From the NCBI RefSeq assembly GCF_030463535.1, contig NC_132892.1, positions 27,415,769-27,479,768 on the forward strand: a DNA stretch of 64,000 bases. The letters are read 5' to 3'. The notes beneath the pieces were generated by a model that did no database searches, was not told where the DNA came from, and was given only the letters and a program-made list of their open reading frames with translations. The DNA is from Salminus brasiliensis. Lineage: Eukaryota; Chordata; Actinopteri; Characiformes; Bryconidae. Shown here one piece after another: positions 12,011 to 23,541 of this stretch. The stretch's first letter is position 1, and every line of letters starts with the position of its first letter. Position numbers and translations under genes: made by a program.

Positions 12011-15000
12011 TCATCGCTCCAAAGTGCCCATCAGTGGCTCCACAGCTGCCAGGAACGACACTTCAAACTCATGGTCGGAAAAGCGGGCGACGGATTGCCG
12101 CGCTCTTCGCCGAATGTCCAGACGTGCGTTGGCCGTCAGGCTGAGGATGCGCTCCATGGCCTCAGCATAGTTGTCCTCGTCATCAGCCAGAAAGCCTGTG
12201 GCACCTCCATCATATGGGACCACGATGTCCATCTTGGGCCCACCAGACTTATGGGCCAGGATGACCGTCCCAGCGGCCATGCACTCAACCACACCTGAGA
12301 GAAAGCAAGAGATAATTAGGATAATTAAGGGATATAACCAGACTCTAAAATGTCATTCTTTAGTTTGAGCTGCACCACTGTTTAAAACATTTACACTTTA
12401 GATGTTTGCTTACTCTGTGGACTAGTGAGGGATCAGTGAGGGAATACAAGACCTGGACCTTCAGTTCAGATCTCTCCAATCACAGAAAAAGTACAACAGA
12501 ATGCTAGAAACTTTCAGACAGGGATTAAGCCTAGGCCTGGACTACATAGCTTTTTGACTGAACAAAACGTAGCCCTTGACAGGGCTTAATCCCTGCCTGG
12601 AAACCCTACATGCTTTAAAAGCTGACCAAGTATGTTTAGTTTAACATCATATCCCATCATTTCTCCATTACGCTAACTCTGTTTCTCAGAAAGAGGCTCT
12701 TATACAGTGTTTTTGAGACAAGTTGGATAAGTATCCCTTTTGTTACAAGATTTGCTTTCTTAATAAATGATTCTGAGAAGTGCTGCTGTTTTAAGATCAG
12801 TGTCTAAGACTAACATTGTTACTAACAGAGAAATAATCTTTTTCTAGGTCAGCAAACTGGCCCAGTTATCATTCAGGCCCTGAATGTACTGTCCTCTAAA
12901 GTTCAAATAATCCTGGGAACGGCAGGAATGTCCTGTGTATGCATTTGTAGCTAATGTTGCCTTGCGAAACAAGCTATTGAGCTGTTGAGCAGCGAATCAA
13001 AATGAGATAGGCTGGAAGTAAAAACTGTGTTGCCGCCATGCTAACAATATCTGGCATGTCTAACTCCAGATTGTTCAGCCTGACAGTGCGAATCAAGCAT
13101 GTATACAGCTGTTTGATCGGGTGTACACTTTCTGTGTAGCAACAGATTTTTGAGCATGATGATACAAGTACACTGGCAACACCCCACCAACCACATGGGG
13201 CACCGCGAAAACCACTTGACAGCATCGTAGAAACCACATAAAATAACCTAGCAACTGCTATAACAACCATCAGGGACACCTTAGCAAACACCTGAGCAAA
13301 TACCAAGCAACACCATAGCACCAACTTAGCAACAATCTAAAATATTATAGCAACCACCCTAGCAAACACAGAGAAACACCCAACAATACCCTAGCAACAC
13401 CATTATACTCACCATAGCACTGACTTGGCAAGACTTAGCAAACACCTGGCATACCGTAGCAACATCTTAATTTAACCCTCGTCACCACATAGCAATGATC
13501 TGGCAATTACCAGGAAATGGAAACCACTTAAGCCCTGCAAGCATTTCTTGTTTAAAAAGAATACTGCACTGTATTTTGTGCACTACCTAGCAACGGTTAC
13601 TATGAAAGTATGTATGCATAGATCTGTCAGCTGCAGTTCTCACCGATGCCAAAATGTTCGTTCCACATGGTGTGCAGACCGATGGTGGCTTCCACCAATT
13701 CCTTCTTCAGCTCCTCAAACGGAATGTTAAGTTTAAACTCCACTCTATCGGCCACGCCCAGCTCCTGGCACAGCCCCCTCAGCATCAGCACCCTGTCCTC
13801 GTCGTCCTGGTTCCGACATCCGCCAATCAGCACCAGTTTCACAGACTCCCTCCCTCCAGGCTCTGCACCCTTCTTGTCTAGAAGTTTGCGGAAGGCCCTG
13901 ATCTGCAGCCGGTGGTCCTTCTCAGGACGAAACTGAGCCACTGACACCAGGGAGTGGCACTTCCGGTCTCTTTTCTGTTCCTCTTCTTCCTCCAGAGGAA
14001 CGTCGAGGAATGCCTGGACATCACAAGGCGGGTAGACCACACTGGTGCGGTTGGGGGCACGCCACAGTGCCAAGATGTGGCCCAATGTCCAGGTGGAGTT
14101 GACCATGACCACGTCGCTGCAAGAGCCAGCCAGCCCATACAGCAGTGCGAAGGCACAGTAATAAATGACTTTAATGGCACTCAGCACGGGGTTATTGGTG
14201 ATGAGGTCTGCATTGTTGAACCTACAGAGGAAACAGGAAAACCAGCTTGGAATTCTAATACACTTGATCTGTGTAATTTCACAGATTGCAAAAAATGAGT
14301 AAGAAGCTAAAAAGGGTTAAAAAATAAACAGATCCAATATTGCCCCCTATGATTCCTGTAGCATACTGCAGTCTGTCAGAATGACCATGTGGCTCATATA
14401 AATATTAAAGCCATACTGCCCCTTACACTTTTACAACATTACAGCCTGTCAAAATGACCGTGTGAATCATATAAGCATTATAGAGCCATGTCGCCCCCTA
14501 GGCTTCGTGTAGTGTATTGCAGTCTGTCAGAATGACATTCCCAAGAGAAATGATACTATATTTATTTGTAGCTCTTAATAATTACCTGGGGTTCCTCTCC
14601 CGGACCACAGAGAGCATGTCTGTGCTGATGGTGGGGTAGTGCACGTAGCTGCCCACTCTGCATCCACCCAGGTAGCGGAACACAGGCAGGGTGAAGGCGT
14701 AACCCATGGAGTCGATGTAGAGGTCTGGAGTGAAGGTCGTGAGTGCCTCCCAGCCCAAGAAGAGCGAGCCGATGCTTTGACCCAGCAGAGTGAAGTGCGG
14801 GTACAGGCTGGCCTCTACGAGGAAGCGATGTTTCAGGAAGACAAAGCGGACGGGCCGCGGCAGACGAATGTTGAAGCGCCGTCGAGCACCGTCAACAATC
14901 TGCTCTGCTGTCACACCCTGGTCTCCAGTATAGACAACAAAATCCACATCCTGATACCTGAGACAAAGCAAGGAATGAGGATAGTAAGGAATCAGTAAAA

Positions 15001-15558
15001 CAGATAAAATGCCAAAGCTTAACTATATTTTATCTTCACAGTAACACAGTAAACGATTCTGCTGTTGTATTGTATATCACACAGCTAATGTGATTGTCAG
15101 ACAGTTATCAAAATTTCAAAATGAATAAAAAAAAAATGTATGGTTTAATTGTTGTTAAAATGACCAGCAGGGGGCGTAGGTCTGCACTTTGTTCTACAAA
15201 CACTGCATTTTTAGTATTTTAGCTGATTGTTGTTTTATTTTAAAATATGCTATACATATTACTGTTCAAAAGCACTGTATGCACTCACTTGTAATATTAA
15301 TAATGATAATAATAATAATAACTTCTGTACCTATTCTGGAGGGCTCTTATAGCGCACCACAGCACTCTCTCTCCTCCACCTCCAGCGTTGCAGTACGGGT
15401 GGAAGAATGCCACGGCAGGCTTTCCATCTCGAGCTCTCTGTGCTTTCCTGTTAGCCTGGAGCCACGCCCGCACCCCCATGACCATCAGGAACAGCAAGCA
15501 AGTGAGAACGAGGCACAGGCAGAAGCATGGCAACAACAGAGACCACAGCAACCTGCGG

Positions 15559-15601
<43 letters not shown>

Positions 15602-16652
15602 ACTTGTTTACTTGTATTGATATTGGGATGTTACTGTTTTATATTATATATTTATAAAATTAGATCACAGTGTAACACAACATTTATTTTCAAAATGTTT
15701 ATAAATATAATACAACAAGCAGTAGTACTGCCAATACAATATGACTTTCTGGAGCAGATAAACATGAACCTATTGGCACCATGCTGCCTAATACCAGGTG
15801 TGGGCTAGAGGGGTATAAAGCCCCCCAGCACTGAGCTGTGGAACTGTGCTCTCTGAAATGATGGATGGTGCTCCATCCAATACTTTTAAGATAACTTGGA
15901 AACTTGGGGATGAGGTGGAATGGAGATTAGGACCAACATCCTGACCTCACTAATGCTTGTGTCGCTAAATGCAGTCAAATCCTCACAGCACTGCTCCACC
16001 AAAACCTAGTAGAAAGCCTTCTTCCCTGGACAGTACAGACATTTACTCCAACAAAAGCAGGATAAACCCTTTTTATATCCTTGATTTTGAAAGAAATGAA
16101 TGAACAGGTGTCCAAATACTTTTGTATTTTCCATACAGTGTATCTGCTATTGTGAACCAGAGAAACCAGAAGTCTCATTTTTTTTACTTTGACAGTTTGA
16201 ATCTGGCAGATAAACAGATCTATAGAAATGCTGCAAAATGACTTGGAGTAAAATATATGTTTTACACTGACCTCCACTGAGAGTTAAGAGGGGTCCTGGT
16301 TATTCTAGAGATTCAGACAGCAAACTAAATCAATAGCTTACAGTGATCAAACTCTCAGAAAGGAAAACCTCTCATGTTACATATATCTATTACTGGTAAT
16401 GGTATAGTTTGTTCTAACCAGGCCCAGAACCAGTGAAACCTGAAGTCCATTCATAGCAGCACATGAGAAGACAGGCGCCCATCCCTGTTACCTAACCAGA
16501 GAGCCGCAGACCTGCTCCTCAGTTCCCATAACAACCCTCGCTAATCTAGCGCTAACGTAAACTCGCTGGTCTCTGCTGGTCGTCTACAGTTAACAGAGCT
16601 CGTACCTGATTAAATCGCACAGGCAGAGGGACAGATGGTCGTGTCGAGACAT
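12011..16652 (-). CDS. alg11: GDP-Man:Man3GlcNAc2-PP-dolichol alpha-1,2-mannosyltransferase, 5 exons, 500 aa
   Basis: Coding exons are 16652-16606, 15552-15331, 14957-14586, 14221-13644 and 12294-12011, all GT-AG, ending in TGA. Residues about 17-42 form a hydrophobic membrane anchor. A glycine-rich donor-site motif follows ([17 protein letters not shown]). The C-terminal GT-B/GT4 domain carries the EX7E signature of the family at E402 and E410 (EHFGIGVVE), split across the last intron. Human ALG11 is 492 aa, so the product is full length. The enzyme adds the fourth and fifth mannoses to the lipid-linked oligosaccharide on the cytosolic ER face, for N-glycosylation. The ATG chosen is the first in frame and gives a short N-terminus before the anchor. 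It is transcribed away from cpb2. The 3' end is not clear; no strong AATAAA lies close to the stop. Confidence 0.95.
13160..13500 (+). repeat. Degenerate CTAGCAACCAC-type repeat (alg11 intron 4)
   Basis: Imperfect reiterations of TAGCAACACC / TAGCAAACACC / TAGCAACCACC at roughly 20-30 base spacing. A shorter related stretch lies at about 43313-43370. This is low-complexity tandem-like sequence with no coding potential. Confidence 0.6.
15561..15599. repeat. (CA)n microsatellite next to the alg11 exon 2 acceptor
   Basis: About 19 uninterrupted CA dinucleotides. On the alg11 sense (minus) strand this is (TG)n followed directly by TTCCGCAG and exon 2, so the repeat occupies the position of the polypyrimidine tract. 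Confidence 0.95.
15721..16140. mobile_element. MITE-like element, family A copy 2 (alg11 intron 1)
   Basis: Shares with 576-1012 the segments TACTGCCAATA, AACATGAACCTATTGGCACC and GTGTGGGCTAGAG, and the end GGTGTCCAAATACTTTTGT. Same orientation as copy 1. It includes an additional box TGGTGCTCCATCCAATACTT that is also found at 45940 and 55540 (inverted or partial). Confidence 0.75.
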
Positions 16653-18751
16653 CTTGGCTGAAAGTGACAACACAACATTTACAGCGCCTCTCCGGCCTCC
16701 GCCTACACCGCTCTTCTTCTCCTCGGGGTGACGGAGGAGCGACATTCAGACGTGCTTATCGCCACCTGGCGGGAGCCACAGTGTGAACCAGGACCAGGAC
16801 CAGCCACAGTGTGAACCAGCTTTTTTGACAGTCTGCCCACATCAAGCTATACAATAAAAATCTACATTTAAACTTAACTAAACCTTAACTTAATGAAGTA
16901 AAGTGCAAAAGTGCAAAAGAAAAATAAAATAAAAATGAAGAAAATAAAAATAGAATAAGTTACATTTAAGTTAAAGAATAAAATATAAAAATATGAAAAT
17001 ATAGAAATATAAGCAAAAAAAAATACAGAATACAAATATACAAATATATATACAGAGATGAAATAGTGCGTGTCTGTGTGTGTGTGTGTGTATATATATA
17101 TATACATATGTACATATTTATCTGTATGTGAGTGTATGTGTGAGTTAACAAACAGCAGTGCCAGCTAACCTTTACAGTTTTATTTGAGTGAGATTCAGTA
17201 ATAGAGTTTCTAAATTTAAGATGCTGCAAAACAAAATGGGCAGATATTAAACAGAGGTAAAAAAAAAAAAAAAAAAACAAGAAAAAACATGTGATTTAAT
17301 GCCATAAATATCTAAATGCTGGATAAACGCCATGGTAATAAACGATAGGGGGGCGAATCGCCATGGATGAATTAGCTAAATAACAGATTAGGGCTGTTAG
17401 TCCACGTTAATGGAGGCAGACTTAAAGGACACTCATCACCCCATTTCTTTCATTTTTTCTCTATAATGACACTGATTGGCTGACTGGCAACAACGTGACC
17501 TAATTATGTGCCTGGCTGGTTATAGGATGTGGACTCCTAAGAGCTATAAATCAGTAGAATATTCTCATTTTAGATGTACCCTTTTGAATGGAGCAGTACT
17601 TGGGCTGCGACTGATGACGTTTCACAAGTCCACAAGAACACAAATACATTGAGAATCGACCTAAGTCCTTATGGGCAAGTCTGTTCACTCTGTTCAATCT
17701 TTGTATTGCCATGGGACAGTTATTTCCAGTCATATGAGACTGGGGAGAGACCAAAATACTGAAAACTTAAGGTCAAATTACAGTTTCAAAACTGTAATAT
17801 GTGATTTTGCGGCTTGTACAGGCAACTGCGCCCAGTAATACGCAGCATTATGCAGTTCTGCTGAGAGGTCTTGTGCAGCGTTCCGGCCTGGAGTGGTAAT
17901 GGCAGAACTCCCTATTACAGTCAGTGGAGCCTCAACATGCTTTTGAAGCTGCTATTTTGTGGTAAATTTGAAATATAAAATAATGTTTACTTAAATATAC
18001 ATATATCAAGTTAAAGAATCACATTTATTGGGGTTAAATCTCATATATGAAAATATAAAAGCTTGTATGCAGAACTAGATAAACTCATGGCCAATGCAAA
18101 CATGAACTCTACAAGCACAAACTGTACGACAGTTTGGTTGGGAACCATCGGTCCATAACAACAAGTACAAACTACACAAATTATGGGTGTATGAAAAGTA
18201 CAAACTGTAAGTACACACAAAAGTTCACACTGGGCTATGCAGAAGTACAATGAAAAAGCGCAAACTATTAATTTACATAGACATACTAACATACATACAT
18301 ACATACATACACACCTTTAAATAAATACAAACTGTAGGCCCTGTTTGCCCCATATGATGATGAACAATAAATAAAAATAAAAATAAAAATAATAATAAAA
18401 TATACTTATAAAATAATAATAAAATACATTAGGCCATTTAACTTTTCTCTTTGTATCGTGAGTCAGGATTTACTCTTTGCAGCAACAAAACATTATTAAA
18501 TAGGTTATTTTTATAGACAAATGAAATATAACAGTGCATAACACTGTGGTTATCTAGCAATAACATCTCTTTAGGCTTTGTTTTCTAAATGTATATTGTC
18601 CAGAAGAAATTAAGACTTTAAAACACATACTACAGAAGTTTCTACTGGTTTGGAAAGCATGTTTATCTTGTAGCTAAAGTCAACAGTTCCAAATCAATCA
18701 TGTTCATCTCCTTGCTGTTGCACAAGGGTGTTATGGTCCAACAGACCAAAG
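16653..18751. other. Divergent intergenic region between alg11 and cpb2
   Basis: The first about 130 bases next to alg11 (16655-16780) are GC-rich with several CpGs and probably hold the alg11 5' UTR and promoter. Beyond this the sequence is AT-rich and simple: A-rich 16850-17080, TG/TA microsatellite 17065-17105, poly-A 17260-17277, CATA repeats 18287-18312 and an AATAA-rich patch 18365-18430. No gene is seen. There is no obvious TATA box immediately 5' of cpb2. Confidence 0.55.
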
Positions 18752-21700
18752 ATGAGGTCTCTTATTTTTTTAGCCTTTTTAATTTGTTTCTACAACATTA
18801 TAAAGAGAAGTGACTGCAGACAGGACAGCACAGAACAGTAAGTTCAGCTTTTAACATGCTCTTTCTCCTGCCAGTGTGCCAATCACACTTGTCGGAAACA
18901 GTTTAGTGTACCATATTCAACCCTACGTATTATTTATTCAAACCTTAAAAATGTAGGCATAATGTTGTTGATTGTAGCCGACATTGTTGAGTTAAGTCAA
19001 AAGTCATGAGTACTTTATTCACTGTGAAAAAGAATGGACACATGCAGATTTGCTGGTCGTTTAATGGGCAAGGTTCAGGTAGAGAACATAGACCACACAC
19101 AGTCTGTGGGCATTTATGATGTAAAATGCATAAACAACCAAAGCTTTTCTTCACCTTCTGCCCCAAACAGTGATAAAGTTCTGTCCATCAAAGCTGTAAC
19201 CGAAGAACAAGTCAATGTTCTGAAGAACATATCCAAAAATAACCAGGTATGTGAACACCTCCCACCTGGGAGCATTTGTTTATTTTTGTTTATGGCTTGC
19301 CTGCACATCATTACTGTCATGGGAATACCTTGTATCTCCATTGTATGTCGTTTTTAACTTTTTGACATAATGTGAATCTGGCTGTTGATCTTTATGCTGT
19401 GTCAAGATTTCATGATGAATGAACCAATAGAAATGCTCCAAAATAACTTTTCTGAGATTTTATAGCTGCCATTTTGGAGATACAAGGTTTGTTTGTGAGG
19501 GCAACAATTTTGATTTACAGTTGCCATAGGAATGATTCAACCTCCACTGCGAATTAGGGTCATTAGCAAACTTTACAAACTTTCAGCTGTTTGAAATAAA
19601 CCAATCCAACACGACCAATTTAAATATCTCAACACATCTAATAGAACCACTGATCCATAGGCCCCAAAAGGTTCCTGGATCCTGCTCTGTGGAGCAATGA
19701 AACAATAAAAACTGGGACTTTTCAGGCCTATGAATCAGTGGTATGTCTAGAAGAGGAGGAATGAAGCGTATGTTGAAAAGAACAGCCTGTCTACAATGAA
19801 GCATGGGGCTCTACTTTGCTTCCTCTGGCACTGGAAACCTATCAGGAAATCCTTGGAGAAAGCATAATGCCTTCTGTGAGGAAGCTGAATTTTGGGTGCC
19901 ATTGGAGCCTCCAACAGGACAATGATCCCAAGCATTGCAAGGCTTGGTTTCAGAGGAAGTTCTGGAAGGGTCCGGAGTGGCCGTCACAGTCACCTGACTT
20001 GAACCCTATAGCAAAATCTTTGGTTGTATTAAAAGAAGGCAGTTGCTGCAGCAAACCCTAAATATTAGTAGAGGCCACTGCCCATGAGGACTGGGCTAAG
20101 ATTCCTTAGGAACGGCTGTGTATCACATTTGCAGCAGGTCATTACATAAAAAATAAAGGCTCTTTACTAAGTACTAAAGATGGTTGTCATGAAGGTTCCC
20201 CATCCCTGCTCTAAAGTAAAAATAAGACGTGTGTTTTTTAATAATTTCACTTATCAAACTATATTTGACTTGGTTTGAAAAGGAATATAATTAGTAACAT
20301 AAACATAACTGCACATAACTGATTGTTGATGATCATTTATGATAGTGTAGCAATAATATGAGATGATATGAGATCACATGGGTCACTGGTTTCTTCCCAG
20401 TTTGACACTGAACGTGACACGTCCTTAAAAACGTGACATTGGAAGCTAAACAGACATTTATTATAAGCAGTATAAGTTGTGTGAAAACTGCTGAGGTCGT
20501 GTCTAATCAACCTTTACCCTACATCAGACCGTGCTGTGGCAGCCGGCTTCTTACAGTCACATCACAACAAAAACAGAGGTCCATCTGTACATATATTCGG
20601 GCAGTGTGAAGCATGTCGTCAACCTGCTGGACACACATAAGATCACCTACAGGTACGGCAAGACACACTCAGGCACTCACTACACACAAGGAATGCTTCT
20701 CAAAATGCTACCATGACCAAAAGTATATGGAAGTGGCAGGGGAACAGTTGGCTCTTTTAAACAAATCATGAGAAGCTTTCTGTAACGGCCACTGATTTTA
20801 GTGTTTGAATGAATATACAAGGAGATGCAACACAAAGACTGCTCAGTGTTGCTGTACTGCTGTATGTTTTATTCATCTGCAACCACTTGACACATTTCAG
20901 TCAATTCAGTGTAATCTCAAGGTTCATGTAGGCTGGTTTTTATCTTCATTCAGACTAGTAAAGGTTCCCCATGTTGGATCTCAGACATAATGTGGTCTTT
21001 CTACAGCGTTATGCTGGAAAACGCACAGGAGCTGATCGAGAAACAAACCAAAAATGAAACATCCGACCCTCGAAGTGGTGGCATGAATATGGAGAGATAT
21101 CTCTCTTTAGAAGATGTAAGACTTTCAATTCTTCTTCACACTTCACCACTTCTTCACCACCAAAACATTCCAGTTAGCCCAGGGGTGCACAAGTCCAAGT
21201 CCTGAAGGGCCAATTTCCAGCAAAGTTTGGTTCAAGTTCAATCAAGAATGTTTGAGCAGAGCAACTACCAAACTTTGCCGGAGCCTGGCCCTCCAGGACT
21301 GGAGCTGTGCACCCCTAAGTTAGCTATCAGCCGCTAGATTATACCACTGGGAGGTTGTTTTTTTTTTAGCTCTGACTGTCATTCCATCTTTTTACAGATC
21401 TATTACTCGTTAAATAAAACAGCTCAGGAACATCCAGAGATGGTGAAAATGATGTTAATTGGGTCATCATTTGAGAAACGTCCTCTTTATGTTCTGAAGG
21501 TAAATGTTAGCATAAAGCATGTTCACGACTATGTAATGTATAAAGCAGCTTTTGGACTATTGGTAACATTAAGGGTTTTTTTTAGTAAATGAATGAATCC
21601 TTTATCTTGTCATTTTAGCAGCATCACACCAGTGAGCTGGAATTTAATCCTATTATTTGATTTTTAAATGTTAGCTTGTCCACTTTTTATGTTAAAATTG

Positions 21701-23501
21701 TATTCATTACCTTTAGTTTTATTTGATATGTCCCCTTCTGAATTTCTTATCCCCAATTTAATGTAAAAATGTATCCCCTTGTTTATGTAATTTCTTTTAT
21801 TTATTTATTTAACTTGATTAAACCCAAATTTAATTTTTTCAATCCCTTTAAGTTATAAATATTTGGCTGCATTAAAAATTTGAGTTGCTCTCGGTGTATT
21901 TCCAAATGAAAATAAAGAATAGTTTATTGATTGATTAATTGATTGATTTAAAGATGGGCTTTTTTTATTTAGCTGTGCAGTGGTACGCAGTCAATCAGTT
22001 CCCAGAACTGTTCGTTGTGTTTGATTGCATCTCTTTTTATTTGTTTGTTTGTGGTGTAGTTGTCCGGGAAACGGGCTGCAGTGAATAAAGCCATGTGGAT
22101 AGACTGTGGAATCCATGCCAGAGAATGGATCTCTCCAGCATTTTGTCTCTTTTTCATCAGATATGTACGAGCCTAAGCCCTATGTTGGTATCGCAAATAT
22201 AATCCATATATAATGTTCATATTAGGAGGTGCACAGGTCGGTAATAAATTCAACAATCAGCGAAAGGTTTGTAGGTAAAATAAAATGCTCAGAATTGGAC
22301 CTTTTGCCCCCAGGTCCTGACCTATTACAACCAATACAGTGACATCACAAGCATGCTGAACAAGATGGACATTTATGTCTTGCCTGTCATGAATCCGGAT
22401 GGTTATGAGTACACATGGAAGAGAGTAAGTAGTTCATGACCTTGTCTAATCTATAATATCATATACTGATATGTTTTCAGTGGAAATTTGAGATCACATT
22501 CTGAATTTCAGCTGTTTAAGAAGCATTCCTTAAGATAAATGAATGAATTCCTAATGAATAAATGTATTAATTAACAAATAATAAAGAAACATTTGCCCTG
22601 TCCAGTGATTTTTGAGTGTTAGACTGAGATGTGTGTATGTATGTAAAGTCACCAAAGGCTTTGACACTTTCCCAGAAGGACATGAGGGGGAAATGGAATG
22701 TTTTTTTTTCTATAATGGGGAAACCAATCTGCCTATGATATAATCATCTCGAGATATTTATAATTATATACACTGAAGCATTATCTACTCTGCCCTGTAG
22801 ATGGCACCAACATGCCATTCACTATAGTCTAGAGATAATTATCTTAAAAATACTATTTTAAATAATTTAGCTAATTTCCCAGGCAGGAAGCGTTTTGAAG
22901 CGTCTATTAAGAACCAAGACAACTCATAGAACCACTTGGATGCTTTCATTTTTTTTTTTTTTTTTTACAGATTGGTGGAAATCCTCTTGTAGATGGTTCT
23001 TTATTGCAGTTCTACATAGCACCAAACATGGTTCATTACAAGTCAAAGAACCCCTTTTAGTACTATATCAAACCCTGTTAGTGTGAAGGCTACATAAGCT
23101 CCAAAATGCACAATATTTGATAAATGATGATTTTATTTTTTTTTGTTTCTAGTGAAATAGGTTGTTGGGAGTCAGCTTTACACACAATCTGACTCCCTCA
23201 TCACTATTAGAGACATTATGTGTATTTGATGTGTTTCATGGATTTTTATTACAAATTAATGTGTATTATGTGTGTGTGTATGTGTTTAGGAAATCAACTC
23301 AAATATTGAATAGTTATTATTGCACCATTAAGCGTTACTAGCACTTCTCCCATTTCATTTACCTCTGAGCAGGACCGCATGTGGAGGAAGAACCGGTCTG
23401 TGAAGGAGGGCAGCGACTGTGTTGGAGTTGACCTGAACAGAAACTTTGATGCTAAGTGGTGCAGTGAGTGAAAAAAAAATCTGTTACCATGAAACCAGTA
23501 C

Positions 23502-23541
<40 letters not shown>

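Noticed and set aside
16874-17280. ORFs with (YI)n and (TH)n runs
   Set aside because: Translations of A-rich and TG/TA microsatellite DNA.
18855-18903. Alternative cpb2 start (ATG CTC TTT CTC CTG)
   Set aside because: It ends in a stop codon after 16 codons and offers no donor in the phase needed by exon 2.
19034-19357. 107-codon plus ORF overlapping cpb2 exon 2 as an alternative first exon
   Set aside because: It reads through the acceptor at 19170. The signal-peptide exon at 18752-18837 fits the phase and family better.
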